From assembly GCF_042666615.1 (NCBI RefSeq), contig NZ_JBHTDD010000012.1, positions 127,639 to 191,638 on the forward strand: a DNA stretch of 64,000 nt, in the 5' to 3' direction. Positions 36,245 through 44,313 of this stretch are shown piece after piece. Position numbers and translations under genes: made by a program. Origin of the DNA: KBS50 sp042666615. Lineage in GTDB: Bacteria > Actinomycetota > Actinomycetes > Mycobacteriales > Micromonosporaceae. The stretch's first letter is position 1; every line of letters begins with the position of its first letter. The notes beneath the pieces are model-generated. The model made no database searches. It was not told the DNA's origin and was given only the letters and a program-made list of their open reading frames with translations.

Positions 36245-36385
36245 CGGACACGCGCCTGGTCCGATGGCGGCGACACGAGTGTCGACAACGGGGTGCTGCT
36301 CTGCGGAGACCACCACCGAGCCGTCCACCACGAGGGCTGGCAGGTCCGGCCCGTTCCCGGCGGTCACCCGACGTTCATTCCCCCA

Positions 36386-36403
36386 CCCTGGATCGATCCA
36401 GGG
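36386..36403. repeat. 18-bp perfect palindrome in intergenic region
   Basis: CCCTGGATCGATCCAGGG is a perfect inverted repeat without loop, with a central ANCGNT core as in LacI-family operators. It lies in a 249-base gap between the convergent glycoside hydrolase and aldolase genes, so it is not in front of any intact gene. It may be an operator left from a lost gene or a binding site with another role. Nothing else recognisable was seen in this gap. Confidence 0.6.
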
Positions 36404-36493
36404 CGACGGCCTCGACGCAACTCCTACCGCCGACGATGCTGAGGTGTCCGGTCCGGCCCGGTCCGCTCGGCGCCGCTCGGCGCCGCACCGATC

Positions 36494-37372
36494 TCACGTT
36501 GCCGCGGGCAGCAGCGCCGCCGCACGGTCGACGGCGGCTGCCACGTCGTCGTCGGGCGGGTAGAGCAGCGCCCGGCCGACGACGAGGCCCCGCACGCCGG
36601 GCAGCCGCAACGCCCGCTCCCACCGCGCGTAGACGGCGTCCGGCCGCTCGACGGGGTCGCCGCCGAGCAGCAGCACCGGCAGCGTGGTCGCGGCCATCAC
36701 CCGGTCCATGTCGTCGATCGCCGGCAGCTTCAACCAGGTGTACGCGCTGGTGGTGCCGAGCGCCTGGCCGATGCTGACACCCCTGACGACGGCCTCCGGT
36801 CGCGGGTCGACCTGGACCCGCCCGTCGACGCGGCTGACCCAGAGCGGCTCCACCAGGGCGACGGTCCGGTGGGCCGCGAGCGTGCTTACCGCGTGGGCGC
36901 ACGCCTGGAGGGTCGCGGCGGTGTCCCGGTCGTCGGGATCGATCCGGCACAACATCTTGCCACCGTCGAACCGCATGGCTGCGATGGTGGCGGCGTCGTA
37001 GGCGGTGAACCGGTCGTCCAGCTCGAACGCGGTGCCGGCCAGGCCGCCCCGGTTCATCGAGCCGATGGCCAGCCGGTCCTCCAGGGCGTCGAGCAGCAGC
37101 AGGTCCTCCAGGATGTCCGGGGTGCCGAGCACCCCGTCCACACCGGGACGGGCCAGCGCCACGCGGAGCCGGTCCAGCAGATCGGCTCGACCCGCCATGG
37201 CCATCGGGCGGTCCCGCACGCCGAGGGACCCGCGGGCCGGATGGTCGGCGGCGACGAGGAACAACGGCCGCCCGTGGTCCGGCCACGGCCGGCGGATCCG
37301 GGCAGCGGCGGCCTCGGCTATCGCCTGTGGTCGGTCGGCGCGGGTGCGGGTGAGCGCGTGGTAGTCCATCAT
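36494..37372 (-). CDS. (beta/alpha)8 aldolase-like protein (Cgl0159/DeoC-LacD type)
   Basis: A 292-residue TIM-barrel protein of the class I aldolase type. It contains LFLVAADHPARGSLG near the start, GVDGVLGTPDILEDLLLL, GKMLCRIDPDDRDTAATLQAC, and TTSAYTWLKLPAIDDMDRVM, whose Lys is the likely Schiff-base residue, then VLLLGGDP and VRGLVVGRALLYP. This matches the Cgl0159-like family often found in inositol and sugar catabolic loci. It probably cleaves a phosphorylated or keto sugar acid; the substrate is unknown. Divergent from the GntR regulator at 37587 across 214 bases that hold a palindromic operator. Start ATG 37372, with a second ATG next to it. Confidence 0.75.
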   Translation of the reverse strand: MMDYHALTRTRADRPQAIAEAAAARIRRPWPDHGRPLFLVAADHPARGSLGVRDRPMAMAGRADLLDRLRVALARPGVDGVLGTPDILEDLLLLDALEDRLAIGSMNRGGLAGTAFELDDRFTAYDAATIAAMRFDGGKMLCRIDPDDRDTAATLQACAHAVSTLAAHRTVALVEPLWVSRVDGRVQVDPRPEAVVRGVSIGQALGTTSAYTWLKLPAIDDMDRVMAATTLPVLLLGGDPVERPDAVYARWERALRLPGVRGLVVGRALLYPPDDDVAAAVDRAAALLPAAT

Positions 37373-37491
37373 CCCGGAGCCACTCCTCCCGGCGCTGGAG
37401 CGTTGCGGGTGTTCCGAAGGCTGGCCGGCCACCGACGGCGGCGACAACGGCGAAGCCTATTCGTAACAAGGGCAGTGAGTCGTGTCAACAC

Positions 37492-37505
37492 GTTGTCCTG
37501 ACAAC
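37492..37505. promoter_or_regulatory. probable GntR operator (site 1)
   Basis: GTTGTCCTGACAAC: two 6-base half-sites in inverted orientation around CT. The inner TGTC-CT-GACA recurs as TGTC-AT-GACA in front of the importer operon at 38412. It lies between the divergent aldolase and gntR genes, about 80 bases upstream of the gntR GTG, fitting autoregulation and control of both directions. Confidence 0.65.
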
Positions 37506-37586
37506 CGTGCCGCACACAGTAGTCACTTCGGTACAGTGTCGGCTACGTTCCCCGCCCGCGAGCGTGTCCGCCGCCGAGGAGGTTTC

Positions 37587-38324
37587 GTGACCGGTCCCGA
37601 CATCGCGGTCGACCGGAGCAGCCCGGTCCCGCTGTACTTCCAGGTCGCGGAGCAGTTCGCGGCCGCGATCCAGCGCGGGGAGCTGGCCCCGGGCGACCGG
37701 CTGGACAGCGAGTTGCGACTCGCCGACCGGTTGGGCCTGTCCCGTCCGACGGTGCGGCAGGCGATCCAGCACCTGGTCGACAAGGGACTTATCGTCCGCC
37801 GCCGCGGGGTCGGCACGCAGGTGGTGCGCGGCGAGATCCGGCGCGCGGTCGAGCTGACCAGCCTGCACGACGACCTGCTCCGCGCCGGCCGGCAGCCGGC
37901 CACCTCGGTGCTCGAGCTGACATCGGTCGGTTGCCCACCGGAGGTGGCCGGTGCGCTCGGCCTCACCGCGGGCGCGGAGGTGCAACACCTGCGCCGGCTG
38001 CGGTTCGCCGACGGAGAGCCCCTCGCGGTGCTGGAGAACTGGATCCCACCCGCCGTCGTGCGGCTGAGCGTGGCAGCGCTCCAGAACAACGGCCTGTACG
38101 CGATCCTGCGCGCCGGTGGCGCGCGGGTGCGCGGGGCACGGCAGCGCATCGGGGCGCGATCCGCCTCCCTCGCCGAGGCGAGGGTGCTGGGTGAGCGGCG
38201 CGGTGCTCCCCTGCTGACCATGGTCCGGACCGCGTACGACGACCAGGGGCGCAACGTCGAGCACGGGGCGCACATCTACCGGGCGGCGCGGTACTCGCTG
38301 GAGGTGACTGTCGCGGAGCGGTGA
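37587..38324 (+). CDS. GntR-family regulator with UTRA domain (HutC type)
   Basis: A 245-residue regulator. The N-terminal GntR winged helix reads PLYFQVAEQFAAAIQRGELAPGDRLDSELRLADRLGLSRPTVRQAIQHLVDKGLIVRRRGVGTQVV. The C-terminal UTRA ligand domain follows (LLRAGRQPATSVLELTSVG; VQHLRRLRFADGEPLAVLENWIP; GARQRIGARSASLAEARVLGERRGAPLLTMVRTAYDDQG). UTRA regulators usually respond to sugar phosphates or related metabolites. GTG 37587 follows a GAGGAGG site. Matching palindromes in its own promoter region and before the ABC operon at 38509 identify those as likely targets. Confidence 0.93.
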   Translation: MTGPDIAVDRSSPVPLYFQVAEQFAAAIQRGELAPGDRLDSELRLADRLGLSRPTVRQAIQHLVDKGLIVRRRGVGTQVVRGEIRRAVELTSLHDDLLRAGRQPATSVLELTSVGCPPEVAGALGLTAGAEVQHLRRLRFADGEPLAVLENWIPPAVVRLSVAALQNNGLYAILRAGGARVRGARQRIGARSASLAEARVLGERRGAPLLTMVRTAYDDQGRNVEHGAHIYRAARYSLEVTVAER

Positions 38325-38411
38325 CCGGTGACCGGTGACCGGCGCAGAACCGCCCGTCGGGCACCGCCTGTTTCACGCTCGACCACCTGACAGGTATTTA
38401 CGTCATCAGGC

Positions 38412-38421
38412 TGTCATGACA
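38412..38421. promoter_or_regulatory. probable GntR operator (site 2) before importer operon
   Basis: TGTCATGACA is a perfect 10-bp palindrome differing from the gntR-promoter site (TGTCCTGACA) at one central base. An overlapping imperfect repeat, GACATTGTGTC, begins within it, and CCTGACAGG occurs about 25 bases upstream. It lies about 90 bases ahead of the solute-binding protein start, a suitable place to repress the sugar operon. Confidence 0.6.
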
Positions 38422-38508
38422 TTGTGTCCAATACGTACGGCCGCCGATCTCCCCGGCGGGCGACGCGCGAGTCTCTTCGAAGTCGCTCCTTGCGAAGGGA
38501 AGCAGCCC

Positions 38509-39906
38509 ATGTCAGCCAAGTCGAGACGCGCCGCCGGTGTGCTCGCCGCACTCACCGCCGTCGCGCTCACCGCCACCGCCTGCGGCGGCTCGGACGAGCC
38601 GGCGGGCAAGGACGCCAAGAACATCACCCTCACCATCGCCGACAACGCGATCGCCGGCGGTAAGAACGCCGCCGGTGCCGAGTGGATCGAGAACTGGGTG
38701 ATTCCCAAGTTCGTCGAGGCCCAGAAGGCGAAGGGGGTCACCGCCAAGGTGACCTTCGTGCCCAGCGGCGTCGACGACGAGCAGTACAAGACCAAGTTGG
38801 CGCTGGACCTGCGATCGAAGGGTGGCGCCGACGTGATGTCGCTGGACGGCATCTGGGTCGGCGAGTTCGTCCAGGCCGGATATCTCAAGCCGCTGTCCGA
38901 GGTGGCCGGTGACCAGGCCGACAAGTGGGAGGGCTGGTCGCAGATCCCCGAGTCGGTGCAGGGCCTCGGCACCTTCGAGGACAAGCGGTACGCCATCCCG
39001 CAGGGCACCGACGGCCGGGTCCTGTTCTACAACAAGAAGCTGTTCGCTCAGGCCGGCCTGCCCGCCGACTGGCAGCCGACGAGTTGGCAGGAGATCCTCG
39101 ACGCCGGCACCAAGCTCAAGTCGCTGCCCGGCGTGACGCCGATCCAACTCAACGCGGGCACCGCGATGGGTGAGGCAACCTCGATGCAGGGTGCCCTGCC
39201 GCTGCTGGCCGGCGCCGGCGGCGAGATCTACGCCGACGGTAAGTGGGCCGGCGCCAGCCAGCCGGTCAAGGACGTGCTCGACCTCTACAACAAGATCTAC
39301 ACCGGTGGCCTCGGCGACCCGAAGCTCCAGCAGGAGGCCAAGGGACGCGACAAGTCGTTCGCCGAGTTCGCCGCCGGCAAGATCGGCATCCTGGCGGAGG
39401 GTGACTACTTCTGGCGCGCCGTGGTCAATCCGGAGGACGGCATCGCCAAGATGGCCGACCGGGACACCACCGTCGGGTACGCGATGATCCCGGCCAAGCA
39501 GCCGGGGGCCGGCATCAAGGGGCAGGACTTCGTGAGCATGTCCGGCGGCGGGGTCCGGGTGCTCAACCCGAACTCGAAGTACCCGTCGCAGGCGTTCGAG
39601 CTGCTGGCGTTCATGCACTCGGCCGAGGCGACCAAGGCGCAGCTGGCCGGCGCGGCTCGGATCACCGCCCGGATGGACGTCAACAAGGAGGTCCTGGCCG
39701 GTGACCCGATGCTGAACTACGTCGCCGAGAAGGTGCTGCCGGTCACCGCGTACCGGCCGCCGCTGGCGGTCTACCCGCAGGTGTCGGTGGCGTTGCAGGA
39801 GGCGACCGCGGCCGCCGCCGGCGGCACCGGCCCGGACGAGGCCGCGACGGCGTACCAGAAGAAGGTCGAAGGGATCGTCGGTGGTGCGGACAAGGTCTCG
39901 TCCTGA
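38509..39906 (+). CDS. extracellular solute-binding lipoprotein of CUT1 sugar ABC importer
   Basis: A 465-residue binding protein. The N terminus is a lipoprotein signal (LAALTAVALTATACGG, Cys lipid anchor). The body is the solute-binding family 1 fold of CUT1 oligosaccharide transporters: DVMSLDGIWVGEFVQAGYLKPL, YAIPQGTDGRVLFYNKKLFAQAGLP, FAAGKIGILAEGDYFWRAV. It captures a sugar outside the membrane and delivers it to the two permeases encoded next. The downstream PHP and GH38 genes suggest an alpha-mannosyl oligosaccharide. Expression is probably controlled by the GntR regulator through the 38412 palindrome. Confidence 0.92.
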   Translation: MSAKSRRAAGVLAALTAVALTATACGGSDEPAGKDAKNITLTIADNAIAGGKNAAGAEWIENWVIPKFVEAQKAKGVTAKVTFVPSGVDDEQYKTKLALDLRSKGGADVMSLDGIWVGEFVQAGYLKPLSEVAGDQADKWEGWSQIPESVQGLGTFEDKRYAIPQGTDGRVLFYNKKLFAQAGLPADWQPTSWQEILDAGTKLKSLPGVTPIQLNAGTAMGEATSMQGALPLLAGAGGEIYADGKWAGASQPVKDVLDLYNKIYTGGLGDPKLQQEAKGRDKSFAEFAAGKIGILAEGDYFWRAVVNPEDGIAKMADRDTTVGYAMIPAKQPGAGIKGQDFVSMSGGGVRVLNPNSKYPSQAFELLAFMHSAEATKAQLAGAARITARMDVNKEVLAGDPMLNYVAEKVLPVTAYRPPLAVYPQVSVALQEATAAAAGGTGPDEAATAYQKKVEGIVGGADKVSS

Positions 39907-40828
39907 CGAGACGGAGGTGGCGGGGCGTCCGGTGACGGGCGCCCCGCCGGCCCCCGACGCCGCCGGGCTGGGTCGCGGCCGTGCCGCCGGGTTCCTGGTG
40001 CCGGGCCTCGTCCTGATCGTGCTCTTCCTGGTGGTGCCGGCCGTCTGGACCATCTATCTCGGCATCACGAACTACCGCCTCACCGGCCTGGCCGCCGCCA
40101 ACCCGGAGATCGTCGGGCTGGACAACTACCTCAACGCCCTCGGCGACGAGCGGTTCCGCAGCTCGCTGGTGCTCACCCTGCAGTTCGTCCTGGGCTCCGC
40201 GGTGATAGGCCAGGCGGTGCTCGGCTTCGCCATCGCCTACGCGCTGCACAACCGGCGCGGTCCGATGCGCCGGGCGGTGGAGTGGTTCGTCCTGCTGGCC
40301 TGGATCCTGCCCAGCTCGGTGGTGGCCTTCCTGTGGATCGCGCTGCTCGACCGGGACGCCGGCACGCTGAACACGCTGCTCGGCATCCCGGGCACGGCCT
40401 GGCTGCTCGACCATCCGATGCTGTCGATCATCATCTTCAACACCTGGCGCGGCACCGCGTTCTCGATGATGCTCTACGCCGCGGCGCTGGAGAACGTCCC
40501 GCCGTCGCACCTGGAGACCGCCCGGCTGGCTGGTGCCTCGCCCTGGCAGCAGTTGCGCGACGTGATCTTCCCACGCATCCGCGGCCACATCCTGACCAAC
40601 CTGCTGCTGATCAGCCTGTGGACGTTCAACGACTTCGCGCCGTTCCTGATCACCGCGGGCGGTCCGGAGAACCGGTCGGAGATTCTCCCGGTGTACGTGT
40701 ACAAGGTGGCGCTCTCCGGCGGTGAGCTGGGCGTCGGTGCCGCGATCTCGTTCCTCATGCTGTTGATCAACCTGGTCATCGCGCTGGTCTACCTGCGGAT
40801 GCTGGGCCGCCGCAAGGAGGCGACATGA
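39881..40828 (+). CDS. CUT1 sugar ABC transporter permease (MalF-like)
   Basis: A 315-residue permease with six predicted helices (FLVPGLVLIVLFLVVPAVWTIYLGI first). The EAA loop that docks on the ATPase is ETARLAGASPWQQLRDVIFPRI. The GTG at 39881 overlaps the end of the binding-protein gene by 26 bases; internal GTG codons at 39917 and 39932 are alternative starts, and the long hydrophilic N terminus before helix 1 makes a shorter protein possible. It forms the membrane channel with the second permease. Confidence 0.9.
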   Translation: MVRTRSRPDETEVAGRPVTGAPPAPDAAGLGRGRAAGFLVPGLVLIVLFLVVPAVWTIYLGITNYRLTGLAAANPEIVGLDNYLNALGDERFRSSLVLTLQFVLGSAVIGQAVLGFAIAYALHNRRGPMRRAVEWFVLLAWILPSSVVAFLWIALLDRDAGTLNTLLGIPGTAWLLDHPMLSIIIFNTWRGTAFSMMLYAAALENVPPSHLETARLAGASPWQQLRDVIFPRIRGHILTNLLLISLWTFNDFAPFLITAGGPENRSEILPVYVYKVALSGGELGVGAAISFLMLLINLVIALVYLRMLGRRKEAT

Positions 40829-40866
40829 GCGGGCCGGGAGGCGACATGAGCCGGGAGGTGGTCTGA
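40825..40866 (+). other. possible 13-residue coupling ORF with 21-bp duplication
   Basis: An ATG at 40825 overlaps the upstream permease stop (ATGA) behind an AAGGAGG ribosome site. It opens a 13-codon frame (MSGPGGDMSREVV) whose TGA overlaps the ATG of the next permease (TGATG at 40864-40868). The segment contains two copies of GGAGGCGACATGAGC, at 40816-40830 and 40837-40851, offset by 21 bases (seven codons). It may pass ribosomes from one permease gene to the next, or be a simple duplication of the ribosome site and start. Confidence 0.4.
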
Positions 40867-41687
40867 TGGCCCCGCGCGAGGTGCTGGCGTGGATCGGGCG
40901 CTACACCTTCCTCTCCCTGGTGCTGGCGTTCTTCGCGCTGCCGCTGCTGTGGCTGGCGACCGCGCCGTTCGACCGGACACCCACCATCAACGCGTCGCTG
41001 CCACAGTTCACCCTCGACAACTTCCGCGCCCTGCTGGACAACCCGTACGCCCTGACCTCGCTTGTCAACTCGGTGTACCTGGCGGCCGGCACGGCGGTGC
41101 TGGTCGTGACGTTCGCCGCGCTGGCGGCGTACGCGTTGAGCCGGGTGCGGGTGCCGGGCCGCGACGGGCTGCTGTACGGGCTGCTGCTGCTCTCCTCGAT
41201 CGTGACCGGCACCGCGACAATGGTGCCGCTGTTCGAGCTGGCGTTCCGGCTCAACCTGATCGACTCCCGGCTCGGCGTCATCCTGATCATGTCCGGCGGG
41301 TTGCTGCCGGCGGCGATCTTCATCCTCAAGGACTTCATGGACTCGACGCCCACCTCGTACGAGGAGTCGGCGCGGGTCTTCGGCGCGAGCCCGTTGCAGA
41401 TCATGCGGCACATCGTGGTGCCGGTGGTCCGGCCGGGACTGGCCACCGTGGCCGTGTGGGCGGTGGCGAACGTGTGGGGCAACTTCCTCGTCCCGTTCCT
41501 GCTGCTGCGCGGGCCGGACAAGGCACCCGCCGCCGTCATCATGTACACCCTCTACACCGAGGGCGGCCAGGCCGATCTGGCGCTGCTGTCCACCTTCTCG
41601 CTGCTCTACTCGCTGCCGGTGGCGCTCATGTTCGTCTTCGTCAGCAGCCGGTACGGATTCCGCTTCCACGGAGGGATCAAGCGCTGA
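40866..41687 (+). CDS. CUT1 sugar ABC transporter permease (MalG-like)
   Basis: A 273-residue second permease with six helices. The EAA loop is ESARVFGASPLQIMRHIVVPVVRPG, and the typical MalG-like C terminus SSRYGFRFHGGIKR is present. It pairs with the permease at 39881. ATG 40866 is preceded by GGGAGGTGG and by a short upstream frame that may couple translation. Its stop overlaps the ATPase start (TGATG). Confidence 0.92.
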   Translation: MAPREVLAWIGRYTFLSLVLAFFALPLLWLATAPFDRTPTINASLPQFTLDNFRALLDNPYALTSLVNSVYLAAGTAVLVVTFAALAAYALSRVRVPGRDGLLYGLLLLSSIVTGTATMVPLFELAFRLNLIDSRLGVILIMSGGLLPAAIFILKDFMDSTPTSYEESARVFGASPLQIMRHIVVPVVRPGLATVAVWAVANVWGNFLVPFLLLRGPDKAPAAVIMYTLYTEGGQADLALLSTFSLLYSLPVALMFVFVSSRYGFRFHGGIKR

Positions 41688-42979
41688 TGTCCGCCATCAC
41701 CATGCGCGAACTGACAAAGGTCTATCCCGGTGGGGTCCGCGCCCTGGACGCGCTCGACCTGGAGATCGCCGACGGTGAGTTCTTCGCCCTGCTCGGGCCC
41801 TCCGGCTGCGGCAAGACCACCCTGCTGCGGACGATCGCCGGGCTGGAGGTGGCCTCCGGCGGCACGGTACGCATCGGCGACCGGGACGTCACCGCCCTGC
41901 CGCCCGGCAAGCGGGACGTCGCGATGGTATTCCAGGACTACGCGCTGTTCCCGCACATGACGGTCCGCGACAACATCGCCTATCCGCTGCGGATCCAGAA
42001 GGTGAAGCGAGCCACCCGGCAGGACAAGGCCGCCGAGACGGCCGCCGAGTTGGGCCTGTCACCGCTGCTGGAGCGCCGACCCGCACAACTGTCCGGCGGC
42101 CAGCAGCAGCGGGTGGCGTTGGCCCGGGCGATGGCCTGCCACCCGCAGGTCTTCCTGCTCGACGAGCCGCTGTCCAACCTGGATGCCAGGCTGCGACTGG
42201 AGGCCCGGACCTTCCTCAAGCGGTTGCAGCGGGAACTCGGCGTCACCACCGTCTTCGTCACCCACGACCAGGCGGAGGCGCTCGCCCTCGCCGACCGGAT
42301 CGCGGTGATGGAGGGCGGCAGGATCCGCCAGGTGGGCACCCCCACCGAGGTTTTCCGCCGGCCGGCGAACACGTTCGTCGCCGGGTTCATCGGGTCGACG
42401 CCGATGAACCTCATCGAGGGCCGGGTGCGTGGCGACGAGGTGGTCGTGGCCGGGACCCGGCTGCCGGTGCCGGCGGACATGCGGGACGCTGTCGTCGACG
42501 AGGAGGCGGTGACCCTCGGGGTACGCCCCGAGTACCTCGACTACTCCGCCGAACCGGTCCCGGAGGCGCTGCGCGGACAGGTCGTAGTGGTGGAGAACCT
42601 GGGCAGCGTGTCGCTGGTGTCGCTGGACCTGCCCGCGGCCGGGGCCACCGCCGGCGAGGCCACCGCAGGCGAGGCCACCGCCGGCGCGGGGGCCACCGCC
42701 GGCGCGGGGGCCACCGCCGGCCCGGGGGCCACCGCCGGCCCGGGGGCCACCGCCGGCCCGGGGGCCACCGGCGAAGTCACCGCCGGGGAGGCCGCCGCTG
42801 ACCCAGAGGTCTCACGGTCGACCAGCCTGCAGGTGGTCGTGCCGGAGGGCGGGGAGCCCGCCCCCGGCGACACCGGGTGGGTGGTCCCCCGGCCCGGCCG
42901 GACCCTGCTCTACCGGGACGGGAACCTGGTCACCGCGCCGGCCGCGGTGCCGCACCAGCCGATCGGCGTGGAGAGCTGA
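41687..42979 (+). CDS. ABC transporter ATPase with repeat insertion in the C-terminal regulatory domain
   Basis: A 430-residue ATPase of the MalK/PotA type. Walker A is GPSGCGKTT, the Q-loop VFQDYALFPH, the signature LSGGQQQRVALARAMA, Walker B VFLLDEPLSNLD, and the H-loop FVTHDQAEAL. The C-terminal TOBE/MalK regulatory part (from about 240) is interrupted near residue 320 by about 50 residues of (GATAGP/EATAGA) repeats encoded by a minisatellite. It energises the two permeases of this operon. Start ATG 41687 overlapping the permease stop. Confidence 0.92.
   Translation: MSAITMRELTKVYPGGVRALDALDLEIADGEFFALLGPSGCGKTTLLRTIAGLEVASGGTVRIGDRDVTALPPGKRDVAMVFQDYALFPHMTVRDNIAYPLRIQKVKRATRQDKAAETAAELGLSPLLERRPAQLSGGQQQRVALARAMACHPQVFLLDEPLSNLDARLRLEARTFLKRLQRELGVTTVFVTHDQAEALALADRIAVMEGGRIRQVGTPTEVFRRPANTFVAGFIGSTPMNLIEGRVRGDEVVVAGTRLPVPADMRDAVVDEEAVTLGVRPEYLDYSAEPVPEALRGQVVVVENLGSVSLVSLDLPAAGATAGEATAGEATAGAGATAGAGATAGPGATAGPGATAGPGATGEVTAGEAAADPEVSRSTSLQVVVPEGGEPAPGDTGWVVPRPGRTLLYRDGNLVTAPAAVPHQPIGVES
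42641..42792 (+). repeat. coding minisatellite in the ABC ATPase gene
   Basis: In-frame tandem repeats: first 12-bp units (GGCGAGGCCACC type), then two 18-bp copies of GCCGGCGCGGGGGCCACC and three of GCCGGCCCGGGGGCCACC. They encode a flexible Ala-Thr-Gly-Pro tract. Because units are multiples of three, copy-number changes would not shift the frame. Confidence 0.85.
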
Positions 42980-42982
42980 GCG

Positions 42983-44245
42983 ATGCCGACAGCCGACCGG
43001 CCCACCCGCCGGGAAACAACCACGGCGCACCGCGGCCGGTGGACGCTGGAGGACCGGGTCGAGGCGATTCTGCGGGCGGTGCCGGTCACCGTCCCGGCGG
43101 GAACGGCCGCGCTCACCGTACGGCTGGACTATCCCCCGGGGGCCGGCGTCCTTGATCTGGGCTGTGTCGGACCGGCCGGCTTCCGCGGCTGGTCCGGCGG
43201 TGCCCGGGACACCTTCACGATCTCGGCCGACTGGGCCACTCCCGGGTACCTGCCCGGTGAGCTGGAGCCCGGCGAGTGGCAGGTGCTGCTACGGCTGCAC
43301 CGGATCCCGCCCGACGGCCTGCCGTACGAGGTGACCGCGACGGTCCACGGCAGCCCGCCGGTCCGACCGGAGCCGCCGGACGCGCCACCGGCACCGGACC
43401 GGCCGCCGCGGCCCGACCTGCCGGAGGTGGACGGCCGGCGCTGGCTCGCCGGGGACCTGCACGCGCACACCGTGCACAGCGACGGCGCGTACACCATCGA
43501 CGAGCTGGCCGGGTTGGCCGCCGGTCGGGGTCTGGACTTCCTGGCCGTCACCGACCACAACACCGTGAGCCACCACCCGTACCTGCCGGCAGCCGGCGCC
43601 CGGTACGGCATGACGCTGCTGCCCGGCCAGGAGGTCACCACCGACCGGGGGCACGCGAACGTGTTCGGCCCGGTGGGCTGGGTGGACTTCCGGCAGCCAG
43701 CGGACACCTGGCTGGCCGCGGCGGAACGGGCCGGCGGACTCATGTCGGTGAACCATCCGCTCGCGGCCGACTGCGCCTGGCGGCAGCCATTGACCCGGCG
43801 ACCCCGGCTCGTGGAGGTGTGGCACTCCGGCTGGTGGGACCGCACCTGGGGGGCACCGCTGTCGTGGGCGCAGGCATGGCGGCCGGACGTCGTTCCGATT
43901 GGCGGTAGCGACTTCCACCGACCCGACGCCGACGCGCCGCCCGGCTCCCCGACCACCTGGGTGCTGGCCGATGACGCCTCGACCGGTTCGGTGCTGGACG
44001 GGCTGGCCGCCGGGCGTACCGCGATCTCCGCCGCGCCGGACGCCGGCTCCGGCCGTCCGGGCGCCGCTCCGCTGCTGGTCCGTATCGGTGCCGAGGTGCT
44101 GGTGCTGGACGGCGACGGGACGCTGCTGGCCGGCCCGGACGGTCGCCACCGGGTGGTCCGCGGCGACCGGTGCCGGCTGCCGGCCGGCGACGGCCTCCAC
44201 GTCCTGGAGTCACCCCGGATGGAGGTGCTCGCGCTGTGCGGTTGA
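42983..44245 (+). CDS. CehA/McbA-family PHP-domain metallohydrolase
   Basis: A 420-residue protein. The N-terminal 150 residues are beta-rich (a possible sugar- or substrate-binding sandwich). The PHP phosphoesterase domain follows: GDLHAHTVHSDGAYTIDEL (metal ligands His-x-His), LDFLAVTDHNTVSHH, LPGQEVTTDRGHANVFG, GLMSVNHPLA and IGGSDFHRPDA. CehA/McbA enzymes hydrolyse esters or phosphoesters with bound metals. Placed three bases after the ATPase stop and ahead of an alpha-mannosidase, it may remove a phosphate or ester group from the imported mannoside. No signal peptide is seen, so it is probably cytoplasmic. Confidence 0.88.
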   Translation: MPTADRPTRRETTTAHRGRWTLEDRVEAILRAVPVTVPAGTAALTVRLDYPPGAGVLDLGCVGPAGFRGWSGGARDTFTISADWATPGYLPGELEPGEWQVLLRLHRIPPDGLPYEVTATVHGSPPVRPEPPDAPPAPDRPPRPDLPEVDGRRWLAGDLHAHTVHSDGAYTIDELAGLAAGRGLDFLAVTDHNTVSHHPYLPAAGARYGMTLLPGQEVTTDRGHANVFGPVGWVDFRQPADTWLAAAERAGGLMSVNHPLAADCAWRQPLTRRPRLVEVWHSGWWDRTWGAPLSWAQAWRPDVVPIGGSDFHRPDADAPPGSPTTWVLADDASTGSVLDGLAAGRTAISAAPDAGSGRPGAAPLLVRIGAEVLVLDGDGTLLAGPDGRHRVVRGDRCRLPAGDGLHVLESPRMEVLALCG

Positions 44246-44313
44246 CCGGAGCGGGAGGCGGAAACGCGGAAGGCCAAACGGCCGAAGGCCAACGAACGGA
44301 AGGCGGACAGCGG

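Noticed and set aside
42641..42792. Possible CRISPR-like array
   Set aside because: The repeats are directly adjacent, in frame and without spacers; they encode a low-complexity protein tract.
44236..44313. Upstream GTG start for the GH38 alpha-mannosidase
   Set aside because: It would add a Gly/Glu/Gln-rich segment made of short direct repeats with no family match; ATG 44314 gives the normal start just before the HTHWDREW motif.
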